64,000 nucleotides of DNA. It comes from Aliiglaciecola sp. M165 (lineage in GTDB: Bacteria; Pseudomonadota; Gammaproteobacteria; Enterobacterales; Alteromonadaceae). The stretch covers positions 62,001 through 126,000 of the forward strand of contig NZ_VKKH01000009.1 of the NCBI RefSeq assembly GCF_007197995.1. Reading direction: 5' to 3'. The notes beneath the pieces are model-generated. The model ran no database searches. It was given only the letters and a program-made list of their open reading frames with translations, and had not been told where the DNA came from. Below are positions 45,626 through 54,782 of the stretch, piece by piece (position 1 is the stretch's first letter; each line of letters starts with the position of its first letter). Position numbers and translations under genes: made by a program.

Positions 45626-45650
45626 TGAGTTAAATGTAACTCTGATGGGT

Positions 45651-45678
45651 TGGAGTCAAGACGCTGTTCTTGACTCCA
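45651..45678. terminator. Terminator of metY, shared with the convergent gene
   Basis: TGGAGTCAAGA (45651-45661) and TCTTGACTCCA (45668-45678) form a perfect 11-bp stem with a 6-nt loop between convergent genes. Confidence 0.85.
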
Positions 45679-45691
45679 TCTTCCGCAAAGA

Positions 45692-46501
45692 CTATTTTTT
45701 CACTTCGGCAAAACTCACTTCGATAGCAATACTGTCATTAACATAGGCAGGAACTGGCGGGATCCCCTTGCTGCCTTTTTTCGCAATATAATAAGCGCCA
45801 CCACTTTGCGTTGGACCGGCGGGGTATTCATCCCCTTCTTTAATGTTGATCCAATGAATATCAATCTGCCACGCTGGTGTTTGCGTGCCATCTTGGTTCT
45901 TGAATGTCTTCTCGCCACTTACGCTAACATCCATCCAGTACATTCCGTCTTGATACTGTGGAAATGCAGAAGGCATTCGATATTTGGCGCCAAGCTCTAA
46001 GGGCATTGCAGCAAACACCAACCCTAAATTACTCACATTAAACATGTTTACAGGCATATGGACGGTGCGCGCATGTGTTTTTTCATCAGGCATGATGACC
46101 GTGACATCATACTGCTTGTCAGCAAACTTGAATGTCCGATTATCCGGGGTGCCTTTTGGTACCCCCTTCATTAGCTGCTCAATGCTAAGTGGTTTTAACG
46201 TTACTCGGTCAAAATAGGTAGTGTTGGTAACCACAGTACCACTTTGGTCACTAACGACTTGAACATGCTTAAGCTGTTCAATGTCGTCAATAGTAACTAT
46301 TTCAAGGGTTTCTTGATAGGTGGCAGACTTAACTCTTTGCCCTTCTACCGTAGAAAATTGATCCCATTGGGCGGAAAACGGGGTTAACTGGTTCCCATTT
46401 ACCAGAGGACTACCCACCTGCACGATTGTGGGCTTTGCCAGCGCAGACAGACAAAACAAACCGAATAAAACACTCACTAATTTAAAGCATGTAGATTGCA
46501 T
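45692..46501 (-). CDS. Exported protein of unknown function
   Basis: A 269-residue protein with a signal peptide (KLVSVLFGLFCLSALAKP) and a beta-rich mature part without recognisable domain. The start at 46501 is set by AAGGAG 6 bp upstream. Possible similarity to DUF3108-type periplasmic proteins is suggested only by the pattern of short strands. It lies 114 bp downstream of the CadC-like regulator in the same orientation and may be its target or partner. Confidence 0.6.
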   Translation of the reverse strand: MQSTCFKLVSVLFGLFCLSALAKPTIVQVGSPLVNGNQLTPFSAQWDQFSTVEGQRVKSATYQETLEIVTIDDIEQLKHVQVVSDQSGTVVTNTTYFDRVTLKPLSIEQLMKGVPKGTPDNRTFKFADKQYDVTVIMPDEKTHARTVHMPVNMFNVSNLGLVFAAMPLELGAKYRMPSAFPQYQDGMYWMDVSVSGEKTFKNQDGTQTPAWQIDIHWINIKEGDEYPAGPTQSGGAYYIAKKGSKGIPPVPAYVNDSIAIEVSFAEVKK

Positions 46502-46615
46502 AGATGACTCCTTGTTAATTGCCGGATTGGCCAATTCACATTGGCATTAAGCAGAGTCGTTTGGGTATGATCAGCGTGTGATTTTTGTCTGACTTTTGAT
46601 GATTTCTGCTGGCGT

Positions 46616-48394
46616 TTACTGATTTGGCTTGATGTTTTGCAAAATCGAGTAGAATTCATCCCTAGTTCGCAATGAATCGAATCTAGGGTCAACGTTGGCA
46701 AATACCATAAATCCGTTGCCATCTTGTAACGCGGTTTGCAACCAATCGATAGACTGCTGGGTGTTTCCCGCTGCAGCCTGTAAGGTAGCCAGAAAATACG
46801 CATCAATTTTGCCAATTTCATAGGCAGGTTCAAGCTTTGACAACCACTGTTGATACAATGACTGCAAGTCACCTTCAGTGTAGTTAACTTGTTGATCTTG
46901 CTCGGAGCCGTTTCGACCACCCAATACCACCTTTAAGTGACGTGTCGCCTGTGTCCAATTTGCTTTTTGCGCATAAGCTTCCACCAATCCTAGACGCATC
47001 CAGGTAGAGCTTGGTTGAAGCGTTAACATTAGCGAGCACTCAGCTTCAGCCTGTTCAAATTGCTTAGCAAAATTCAAATACCAACACAAATCTGCATTGA
47101 CTGTCATTGAGCCCGGGTCAATGCGCTTCGCCATTCTTGCTTGCTCGATAGACGATTTGGCATCTGCCTGACTGGCATACCAAGCGGCATAAAGACTGCG
47201 CGCTTGAGCATCATTGGGCGATATGGCTATGGCTTTTTCAAGTGATGTTTTAGCCAACGTGAAGTTCCAACTATGGTAAAGCTGAACATAAGCCAGTGCG
47301 ACCCACGCTTGGGTGCTGTTTTGCTCTAGAGATAGCGCCCTCTGCGCGTATTCTTGAGCCTGTTTAAAGTGCTCTAAACGCTTGGATGCTTCAACAGACA
47401 CTAACTTAGTGTATAAGTGTGCCAGTTTAGCTATCGCAGGGACAAAATCGGGATGGTCATCCAATACCCGTTGAAACTTTTCAACGGCTTTACGTAAATC
47501 CGTTGGCTGGCCGCTTTCAACCAAGTACAAACCATGGTTAAAGTCAGCCAGCCTTTCCTCGGTTAAAACCTGCATCGGTTCGCTCGATTGGGGGATCACA
47601 ATTTTTAAGGTTTGTGCAATGGACTGAGTCACCTGTGTGGCAATTGACTGATAAGATCGAGTTCCGCCACCTTTCAACCAATCAAAGGATTCTGACCAAA
47701 TCTGCTTCTCAGCTCTGTTCACTAGGCGTAGATGAATACGTTTGTTAATGGGATCCTGACTGATGGAAGTATAAAGATATATTGCCGCGGTTGGCTTTTT
47801 TGAAGGGTCTGATGACGACATGCTACCCGGGGCAAGAATGATTAAGTCTTGTGTTGATGCGCGGCTGAATTGGTTTAACAGCTCTTCTCTTAGCGAATGA
47901 GCAAGGGGATCCAGATTGTCCGCAGGTACAGTGGTAACCGGCATCACAGCCAGTACAGGAGAAACCTTTTCCATGGGTCCGCGGGGCCAATACACCAGAT
48001 AAATAACGAACAACATAATTAGCACAACAAGTGCCATGAGCCGATTAGATATAAACGTTTTGTTGGTATCGAGAATTACGGGTTCGACTATCAATCGATA
48101 GCCTTTACCGGTCACAGTTTCGATGAAAACGGGGTTATCCGAATTGTCATTCAAAGCACGGCGTAACTTGCGCATGCTGGCATTTAAGCTTTGATCAAAT
48201 TCCACCACACGACCATCTGGCCATAAAGCAGCGATAATGTTTTCCCGTGAAACTAAGGTGTTGCGTCCTGCACTGACCAGCGCCATGAGTAACTGATGTT
48301 GTTGCCTAGGGAGTATAATTTTTTGTTCAAGCTGAGTTAACTCTCCCGATTCGGGATCGAGCACCCAAGGTCCAAGTTGAATTTTAGATTTCAC
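46616..48394 (-). CDS. CadC-like membrane transcriptional regulator with TPR repeats
   Basis: A 592-residue one-component regulator. Residues 1-103 form an OmpR/PhoB-type winged helix (FDQSLNASMRKLRRALNDN, FIETVTGKGYRL). One transmembrane helix follows at about 117-136. The periplasmic part (about 140-592) contains TPR-like repeats (about 275-560, for example ALAYVQLYHSWNFTLAKTSL). The start codon is GTG. Such proteins sense envelope or external signals and bind DNA from the membrane. Signal and targets are unknown. Confidence 0.85.
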   Translation of the reverse strand: MKSKIQLGPWVLDPESGELTQLEQKIILPRQQHQLLMALVSAGRNTLVSRENIIAALWPDGRVVEFDQSLNASMRKLRRALNDNSDNPVFIETVTGKGYRLIVEPVILDTNKTFISNRLMALVVLIMLFVIYLVYWPRGPMEKVSPVLAVMPVTTVPADNLDPLAHSLREELLNQFSRASTQDLIILAPGSMSSSDPSKKPTAAIYLYTSISQDPINKRIHLRLVNRAEKQIWSESFDWLKGGGTRSYQSIATQVTQSIAQTLKIVIPQSSEPMQVLTEERLADFNHGLYLVESGQPTDLRKAVEKFQRVLDDHPDFVPAIAKLAHLYTKLVSVEASKRLEHFKQAQEYAQRALSLEQNSTQAWVALAYVQLYHSWNFTLAKTSLEKAIAISPNDAQARSLYAAWYASQADAKSSIEQARMAKRIDPGSMTVNADLCWYLNFAKQFEQAEAECSLMLTLQPSSTWMRLGLVEAYAQKANWTQATRHLKVVLGGRNGSEQDQQVNYTEGDLQSLYQQWLSKLEPAYEIGKIDAYFLATLQAAAGNTQQSIDWLQTALQDGNGFMVFANVDPRFDSLRTRDEFYSILQNIKPNQ

Positions 48395-48657
48395 AATTCG
48401 CCACTTTTGGAGAAGACAAAATCAGCATAGCAGCAGTTCAATAGCTATGTGAATGTTTTGGTGGTAAGGGAATGATCCTGTCAAAAAGCACGAGTTCAAA
48501 AAACGGTACAAATTGTTTAATCAGAAATTCCTCATGCGCCTGTTACACGACTACTATTAAGGTGCTCTTCGCATTAACAATAGAGGCTGTTGATGATTAT
48601 CCCGACTTTGTCATTGAATCCAATTTATGCAGCGGAACTTGCTATGCAATGTCTAGG

Positions 48658-48972
48658 TTACATCGCACTTTCTAACTCGGAAGCACGAAGTTGAAGCAAG
48701 TTGTTGCTCCGACGAATGTGCTCAAGTGCGCGCTGGTCCCAGTTAGCTTCTTGCAACTCTGCCGCTCGAGAAAAATAGTACTCAGCACGCTGAAGACGAA
48801 GTCGACTGTTTCGATCCATTGGTTCTCTATCTACATTTCTCAATAGGGTTTCTAACGCCGCCAACTTGTATGAAACCTTGTCACTACTCTCGGCCAGGAC
48901 ACTTTGCCCAGCAACCACCGCAGAGGCAGATACCGCGAATAATATCACGACAAACAATATTAGCTTTTTCAT
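48658..48972 (-). CDS. Small exported helical protein
   Basis: A 104-residue protein with a signal peptide (LILFVVILFAVSASAVVAG) and an Arg/Glu/Leu-rich helical remainder (RLRLQRAEYYFSRAAELQEA, HIRRSNNLLQLRASELESA) likely to form a helical hairpin. Family not recognised. GAAGAGTC lies before the ATG. It is 263 bp upstream of the CadC-like gene in the same orientation. Confidence 0.65.
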   Translation of the reverse strand: MKKLILFVVILFAVSASAVVAGQSVLAESSDKVSYKLAALETLLRNVDREPMDRNSRLRLQRAEYYFSRAAELQEANWDQRALEHIRRSNNLLQLRASELESAM

Positions 48973-49434
48973 GTGAGACTCTTCTTCATTCAGTAATGAG
49001 CGTTGAGTTGCACATTGAATACCAAGCCAGCTTGCTTTGCTAAAGTTCGTGATTAGCTATTGCTCTCAGTCCATGTATAACAAGCGATTAAGCGGTATTT
49101 TTATCTTCTTAAATGGTTTAATAAAATTCTATATTTCAACCTATTTTGAATTGCCGAGACGATAAACTTGGAAAATATTTCATGGCGCGTGACAGTTTTA
49201 CATCGTTGACAACCAGGTGCTTTTTCCTGCTCGGGATAGATGGATTCCCGAAATTCCAGTTAGGCTTGCCAAAATGCTGCGTCGTTGGTTTAACGTTATT
49301 GCAAAACACGTTGCATGCGAACCCGAATGATAAAAAAACACACAAAAAGGGCCTTTGGGCTCTAAATTTGTTGATTATATCTCTGAAAGCTTGCGCTATA
49401 ATTGGAGTGTAAAGCATTAATATAGGCTAGGCTG
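48973..49434. other. 460-bp gap with overlapping low-quality ORFs
   Basis: Two opposing ORFs of about 90 codons cover 49136-49417, but neither has a ribosome site, a recognisable family or convincing composition. The region is more likely non-coding and should contain the divergent promoters. Confidence 0.4.
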
Positions 49435-49854
49435 TTGAATAAATTAGGTTACGACATCGCCCGATCTCGAGACGCACTTTTGCTGCGCTATTCTGAAAAC
49501 TGGGACCACCAGGTTTATTTAGAACGTTTTGGTGAATCGCTCGTGGCGTTCACAGACACATTTGGCGACCGTCCTTGGGCAATTATTGATGACATATCAA
49601 ATTGGCCTGTGAAGCCGCCAGATGAAATGAAAATGTGCAGCGAGCTGGCACAAATATTAGTGGAAAAGAATCTAAAGCATTTTGCTGTGTTTGGCAGTGA
49701 ATATGCGGTTTCTAAATGGATGATGGAGCAAATCATACCGGACCAAATTGAAATAGGTTTTTTTAGTTCGCTCGAAGCAAGTAAGGATTGGCTGAAGGGC
49801 AAAGGCTATAGTGTTGAATTTATATCTTTGAATGAAGTCTTTTCTGGCAGTTAG
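49435..49854 (+). CDS. STAS/SpoIIAA-like protein
   Basis: A 139-residue soluble protein with the SpoIIAA-like (lipocalin-type STAS) pattern: LLLRYSENWDHQVYLERFGE, PWAIIDDISNW and FFSSLEASKDWLKG. An in-frame stop at 49423 and no ATG before residue 60 force a TTG start at 49435. The function of stand-alone members is unclear. Next gene downstream is 130 bp away. Confidence 0.65.
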   Translation: MNKLGYDIARSRDALLLRYSENWDHQVYLERFGESLVAFTDTFGDRPWAIIDDISNWPVKPPDEMKMCSELAQILVEKNLKHFAVFGSEYAVSKWMMEQIIPDQIEIGFFSSLEASKDWLKGKGYSVEFISLNEVFSGS

Positions 49855-49986
49855 GTTCTACGCCAGCAGAGTGCTATGTGCAAAGCTTCTATTGTCTGTT
49901 TGAAAGCTATGCGAACATTTTCGTTTGATCGGCACACTGATTAAATATTCCGTCGTCTTTCAGCCTAATACGTTAGCGAGGTGACA

Positions 49987-50700
49987 ATGTTTGACTACAA
50001 AATAACGGGTTCGTTGCTGGTCTTTTCAATGTTAGTTACCTTAACGGGTTCGGTTATTACGCTGGAAGATTGGGAACAATTGAATGTCGAGCAGCAAATT
50101 GCAATCGTTGAGCGAAATGTCGATTTAGGTGGCGCTGAAGAAGCTTTGCTGGTTGATATGCTGAAATCCGAAGATGATCCTCAGAAACTCGAATCTACAT
50201 TTTCAGAAAAAGCTCGCGAGCTGAGAATCAAAGCTGACGGTGCGTCAAATCCGATTAAACGGATCAAATACGAAGACGCGGCAAAAGCATTTGAGCAAAG
50301 TATTGAGCGGCTTAGAGATCTGCGTGCCCAAGAAAATATCATTGAAAACAAAGCCTCTGAGCTAAGAAACTCTTCACTTTCTCCCGCTATTATAGAGTCT
50401 ATTGAGCGCACTGTTGAGAAGTTAAAACTCGAATATGCACAAGAAGCTGCGGAGCTAAAATTACTATTGGTGCAAGGCTTCTTAGCACTTAAAATTGCCG
50501 AAGAAGCTGAAACGGTATTGCAATCAAAGCAAAGTGAGGTAGAAGAAGCAAAACCGCTATTTAGTGATTTGAGCTTAATTGGTATCGTAACGTTTTTGGC
50601 GGGATTGATTGGTACCCTGTTTGGAAGCGCAAAACTGTATTTCGAATATAAAAAGGCAAAACTAGACTTAGAAGTGGCAAAGGCACGCGAATCCAATTAA
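49987..50700 (+). CDS. Membrane-anchored coiled-coil protein
   Basis: A 237-residue protein of unknown function. It has an N-terminal hydrophobic segment (about 6-25), a long acidic coiled coil (about 60-190, rich in Glu, Ala, Lys, Leu), a second membrane helix (about 199-220, IGIVTFLAGLIGTLFGSAKL) and a charged helical end. The ATG at 49987 is preferred over the GTG at 49981 because GAGG lies 6 bp before it. It is followed 41 bp later by a polytopic membrane gene and probably works with it. Confidence 0.65.
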   Translation: MFDYKITGSLLVFSMLVTLTGSVITLEDWEQLNVEQQIAIVERNVDLGGAEEALLVDMLKSEDDPQKLESTFSEKARELRIKADGASNPIKRIKYEDAAKAFEQSIERLRDLRAQENIIENKASELRNSSLSPAIIESIERTVEKLKLEYAQEAAELKLLLVQGFLALKIAEEAETVLQSKQSEVEEAKPLFSDLSLIGIVTFLAGLIGTLFGSAKLYFEYKKAKLDLEVAKARESN

Positions 50701-50741
50701 CCCAGTGCATTGCCCTTTTAACATCAAAAAGGAGAATGACA

Positions 50742-51587
50742 ATGATGGATACCACTCAATGGTTTTCAGTCGCACAAGCGGGCATTATCCCTCCGATTCT
50801 GATAGGAGTTGCCATTTGGAACTCCGACAAAATCATAAGTGAAGATGGTGCCAACTTAATGTATGGCCACATAAGCCACACGGCAGAGCAGCCATCGCAA
50901 TCTAAAATATCAGATGTCATTGATACTTTTCTTAAAAGTCGCTTTTCATCCAATGGCTTTATGGGTTTCTTACTCAACGTATTCATACTCACCTGCATTT
51001 CGCTGGCCATAATGTTAGCGGTATATACGTCTCAAACTTCAGGCTTCTACTCTTATCTTACTTCGCCTGGGTTTTTAGCCCAATTTTTTGGTAATGGGTT
51101 TTTCGTCACTTTCGTTACAAATTGCTTAATTTTATCCGCCTACCCGCTAGTACTTGAGCGGTTTGTCCGTGAAGGGCTTACCAATGCATTTTTATTAATG
51201 TTGATGGATCAGCTGCTAAAAATAGGGCTTTTCCTGCTTCTCACAGCGGTTTCATATATATGGTTTGCGGAATTTAAAGGGGCATTTAATGGCAGCAAGG
51301 AGCTAGCACTTAAAGCCATACCAGATACCGTTTTATTGGAGTTAAAATTTGGCAACTTAACGTCCGTTTATATTTACTCTTTATTACTAAGCTCTTTTCC
51401 TCTTTTCATTGTGCTTACGATAAAATTGATGGCAAATAGCGATCGAGCAAGAAGCACTGTGCAGCGAATACTCTTTTGGCTTCCTTTCAAGAATAAACCA
51501 CTATGGCTTGTAGGCTCTGTATTTGCAGCATTTTGCGGTTTATTCGCTTTATTGGTATCGATACTTTTAAATATGCTTTCAAGTTAA
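50742..51587 (+). CDS. Polytopic membrane protein of unknown function
   Basis: A 281-residue protein with about six hydrophobic segments (about 8-24, 65-85, 100-130, 150-175, 215-232 and 255-279). The start at 50742 fits AAAAAGGAG with 7-bp spacing. No transporter motif recognised. Same orientation and close spacing with the coiled-coil membrane gene upstream suggest a two-component membrane assembly. Confidence 0.65.
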   Translation: MMDTTQWFSVAQAGIIPPILIGVAIWNSDKIISEDGANLMYGHISHTAEQPSQSKISDVIDTFLKSRFSSNGFMGFLLNVFILTCISLAIMLAVYTSQTSGFYSYLTSPGFLAQFFGNGFFVTFVTNCLILSAYPLVLERFVREGLTNAFLLMLMDQLLKIGLFLLLTAVSYIWFAEFKGAFNGSKELALKAIPDTVLLELKFGNLTSVYIYSLLLSSFPLFIVLTIKLMANSDRARSTVQRILFWLPFKNKPLWLVGSVFAAFCGLFALLVSILLNMLSS

Positions 51588-51731
51588 TCTCATTATAGGT
51601 TTGAGTTGAGATACTCCGGGATAAAAATGGGGACAGTGTTTAAGCTCAAAAGGTGTCAATTTAAAACGAGTTGAATCGATTTAGGTTGTCGTTTACTGTC
51701 TCAAATTCAATGAAAAATCTAAGGATTTATT

Positions 51732-52301
51732 ATGTCTGTTTCAGTAACTGATTTATGGTTGGCGATTTTATTGGCTGGATTGTTTTGCTGGTTTGCAAGT
51801 GCTTTGATCCACATGTTAATTAAGTACCACAACGCAGATTACAAAGCGCTTCCGAATGAAGAAGCGGTGTCTGCTGTACTAAAAGAAGCATCCGCTGAAC
51901 CGGCTCTTTATACCCTTCCCCACTGCATTGACATGAAAGCAATGGGCGAAGAGTCGATGCAAAAAAAGTTTAATGATGGTCCTGTGGCGATGATTTCGAT
52001 AATGCATAATGGCATGCCTCCCATGGGCAAGCTCTTGTCTCAACAAATATTGTTTTTTATTTTTGGCTCCTTCCTGATTGGTTATCTGGCGACCATATCA
52101 ATGACCCATATGGCTGATACTACTGCGGTGTTTCGACAAGTCTTTGTCGCTTCATTTCTTACCTATGGCTGGGCACAGATCCCTTATAGCATTTGGATGG
52201 GTCAACCCTGGTCGAATTGTCTTCGGTTTTTAGTTGACGCACTAATTTATGCGGCGGTTACTGCGGGGACCTTTGCCTGGTTATGGCCGGAGTTGATTTA
52301 A
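51732..52301 (+). CDS. Four-helix membrane protein of unknown function
   Basis: A 189-residue protein with membrane segments at about 7-30, 105-125, 135-150 and 165-187 and a cytoplasmic or periplasmic loop at 35-95 containing CIDMKAMGEESMQKKF. I do not assign a family. AAGGATTTATT precedes the ATG. It stands alone, 144 bp after the previous gene. Confidence 0.6.
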   Translation: MSVSVTDLWLAILLAGLFCWFASALIHMLIKYHNADYKALPNEEAVSAVLKEASAEPALYTLPHCIDMKAMGEESMQKKFNDGPVAMISIMHNGMPPMGKLLSQQILFFIFGSFLIGYLATISMTHMADTTAVFRQVFVASFLTYGWAQIPYSIWMGQPWSNCLRFLVDALIYAAVTAGTFAWLWPELI

Positions 52302-52482
52302 TACTGCCGTGAACAATTATTAGTGGCCTGATACGACTGGATGTCGGGCTACTTTACAACTTCCATGTTTGCATACACAACGATATAGCTAAATTATTGA
52401 AAATCTTTAAGTTTAATTTAGTGGCACTAGAATTGCGTGAATTTCAATCAACTTATTTCAACTTATATCGTTGGGAACCATT

Positions 52483-53265
52483 ATGTACAAATCCGCAAAA
52501 AACGCCTTGAATATAATCACTTTAACCTCAGCTTTGTTTATTGCCAATGTAGCCAGTGCAACTATCATTAATGGCACGGGAGATATCACACCAGATGTGA
52601 TTTTTGGCTCTGGAAATGCCAATGGGTCATGGAGCGGTGAACACAACGTTAATTTGGGTATTGAAGTAGGTCTGCGTGCTAAGCTTAGATATGATGCAAC
52701 GGGTAGTCCGCAAAACATCTTTAATTATGATGGAGACAGAACCTACACTTTCGATCCCACTTTAAGTGTGATCCCTGCTGGTCGCTCGGTGTTTAATTTT
52801 GAATATGCAGTCAATGTCGATACCGACGGAAGCGGTGATGTGCTAAGCGATTATACTTACTTGTTTGAATTTGATCTTGACCCTACAGCAGGTGTTGTCT
52901 TCTCGCCTTTCAGTGGTGACATCATCACCTTGAAAACCGACAACTCACTAGGTAACAATTCCACAGGGAAAGGTGGCGGCACGGTTGACGTAGCAAACTA
53001 TGCTAGCCTATTAGGTAGCAACAACGTTGCGCAAAACTCTCTAAATAGAGGCTTTGGGTTTTCAGGGTTGTTGGATCCTGCGGCAAATGGCATATTTACC
53101 TACAATTTGTCGGTGCTGGATCAAGCTGGAGCACTCATAGCTTCTTCGTCTATCGATGTTGTAGTTGGCCCTACCGCTGTTTCTGCGCCTGGGGCGACGC
53201 TGTTGTTCGCATTGGGATTGGCTGGCATGTTTGTAAGAAGAGTTTCAAAGAGGCTGCCAAATTAG
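52483..53265 (+). CDS. Exported protein with PEP-CTERM-like sorting tail
   Basis: A 260-residue protein with a signal peptide ending ANVASA, a Gly/Asn/Thr-rich beta mature part, and a C-terminus of the PEP-CTERM type: short motif, hydrophobic helix (ATLLFALGLAGMFV) and basic end (RRVSKRLPN). The canonical Pro-Glu-Pro is replaced by SAPGA. Such tails are sorting signals for surface or extracellular delivery by exosortase; no exosortase is in the window. The start at 52483 follows TTGGGAACC. Confidence 0.7.
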   Translation: MYKSAKNALNIITLTSALFIANVASATIINGTGDITPDVIFGSGNANGSWSGEHNVNLGIEVGLRAKLRYDATGSPQNIFNYDGDRTYTFDPTLSVIPAGRSVFNFEYAVNVDTDGSGDVLSDYTYLFEFDLDPTAGVVFSPFSGDIITLKTDNSLGNNSTGKGGGTVDVANYASLLGSNNVAQNSLNRGFGFSGLLDPAANGIFTYNLSVLDQAGALIASSSIDVVVGPTAVSAPGATLLFALGLAGMFVRRVSKRLPN

Positions 53266-53585
53266 TTTGCTGAACTGATATCCAGTTTTTCCGGCCTATC
53301 GGCCCAACCTACCTTGCCAAGCTATCTATTCAATCTTGGCAAAGTAATTGGTATCGCTATCTGAGTTAAATCAATACTCTACACTTAGAGTCAGGAGTTG
53401 ATTTTTCTTGGTTCGAATAATGTGTGAAGCTCATGGTCGTTTTCACGTAAGCATGTCTGGCAATGTATTGCGGTTGCAATTCAAGGGTGAGTGGAATATC
53501 GAAACGGCCAATGCCTTTCGACAACCCATTTTCTAGGAAATTAAATCCATTCAAGGTCATCCATAGCGTGCGATTACTATCATGA

Positions 53586-53831
53586 GTGACGGGGAGCTCT
53601 GCACACCAGACTGCGCGTAAGATATATAACGAATCCGCAACAGAGGCTGGGCTAGCCAGAGAAGCGGTTGTAAATACCCATGATCATTTAAATATTGAGT
53701 TACTAGAAAAGATGATCCCAGAAGGTATTCGGGAAGTCCCTGCAGAGGCGAAAGCTTATCAAAGAAGGCTGTTTGAAAACGAGTCTGATTGCCTGACTTG
53801 TTTGGAAGGTGAAGGTTTCAAAGCAGATTAG
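53586..53831 (+). CDS. Doubtful small ORF (81 aa)
   Basis: A GTG-started ORF ending in AKAYQRRLFENESDCLTCLEG-like sequence (quoted to 20 residues: KAYQRRLFENESDCLTCLEG). The second half has coding-like composition, and an internal ATG (at about 53709, MIPEGIREVP) could be the real start. There is no good ribosome site and no family. It may be a remnant of a longer gene. Confidence 0.25.
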   Translation: MTGSSAHQTARKIYNESATEAGLAREAVVNTHDHLNIELLEKMIPEGIREVPAEAKAYQRRLFENESDCLTCLEGEGFKAD

Positions 53832-53972
53832 AACTATTTCCATAAACAACTTGCTTCACGCCAGCTTCATTTAACCCGTTGATGTATTCCAAACTCGTAC
53901 GGCCTGCTTGGTTGTTTTTTAAACTAAAAACATCTATTACTTATTACAGAGAAACTAAGAAAGGGACTTCAC

Positions 53973-54773
53973 ATGCCTGTATCCCCTGAGCAAAAACCCG
54001 CAATTTTAGTGGTACACGGTGTACAACTTGGTTCAGACGTTGACTTAAACCAAGATAAAGCAATTAACGAGCTCGTTTTATCGCGTCTAAGTGGTACCCA
54101 TTTTGATTTCGATGTTGATTTATATAAATATGAAAATGTTGCTGACAGCAGTCTAAATAAATTTAAAGAACTCTCTAAACTACTCATTTCCTCCCCCGTA
54201 GGAAAAGCCATTGCACCTTATGTTATTGATATCGTTGGTGATGTAGTAATTTCATTAGCGAACACCTCAACTGCTCATCAGATACGTCAAGGTTTAAAAG
54301 ACAAAATTCTCCAATACTACGACGCGCAAAGACCGCTATATATTGTCGCCCACAGCTTAGGAAGTGTTTATCTGTTTGATGTAATTAACGAGCTGATTAG
54401 CGACAATCAGTTTTTTAATCGCAATGATGTTTTGCAGTGGCCCGTGCAAGGCATGATCACCATTGGCAGCCCACTTGGCTTGGCGATGTTTAAAAAAACG
54501 GGGCGAAATACCGCGAAAAATCTGGGCCAGGGCAGATACAATTTTAAATGGCTAAATTACTTCGATGTTAACGACCCCGTTGTTTCAGGTAATATCTTTG
54601 GTAAAACATTATCGAATGTGAAAATTGCCGAACGATACAAAAAGGAAGGCAACAATTTTGGCTGGTTTATCCGTGATTTCCCGGTGGATACAGGCAAGAC
54701 ATGGTTGCTGGCTCATACCGCTTATTGGGACAGCGCACTAGTTGGCGATGGCCTGGTTAACATGATGGTTTAA
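53973..54773 (+). CDS. Lipase-like serine hydrolase
   Basis: A 266-residue protein with an alpha/beta hydrolase frame: LVVHGVQLGSD (oxyanion strand), nucleophile elbow VAHSLGSVYLF (Ser at about 129), MITIGSPLG, and a late His in LLAHTAYWDS. It has no signal peptide. AAAGGGACTTCAC precedes the ATG. A lipoprotein gene starts 9 bp after its stop, suggesting one transcript and a functional pair. Phospholipase-like or esterase activity is inferred. Confidence 0.7.
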   Translation: MPVSPEQKPAILVVHGVQLGSDVDLNQDKAINELVLSRLSGTHFDFDVDLYKYENVADSSLNKFKELSKLLISSPVGKAIAPYVIDIVGDVVISLANTSTAHQIRQGLKDKILQYYDAQRPLYIVAHSLGSVYLFDVINELISDNQFFNRNDVLQWPVQGMITIGSPLGLAMFKKTGRNTAKNLGQGRYNFKWLNYFDVNDPVVSGNIFGKTLSNVKIAERYKKEGNNFGWFIRDFPVDTGKTWLLAHTAYWDSALVGDGLVNMMV

Positions 54774-54782
54774 GGAAGAAAA

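Noticed and set aside
49136-49417. Opposing ORFs of 93 and 88 codons
   Set aside because: Neither has a ribosome site, signal or family pattern; they shadow each other.
50181-50696. 171-codon antisense ORF over the coiled-coil membrane gene
   Set aside because: Ser-rich shadow of the acidic Glu/Ala-rich coding strand; no ribosome site or family.
51623-51660. Segment starting AATGGGGACAGTGTTTAAG, reminiscent of ends linked to REP-type transposases
   Set aside because: No transposase, inverted repeat or second copy is visible; the similarity is from memory only.
53314-53342. 8-bp hairpin TTGCCAAG/CTTGGCAA after the PEP-CTERM-like gene
   Set aside because: Loop of 13 nt and no T-run; may be a weak terminator but the evidence is insufficient.
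53366-53560. 64-codon minus-strand ORF
   Set aside because: No ribosome site and no recognisable family; could be a gene remnant but cannot be supported.
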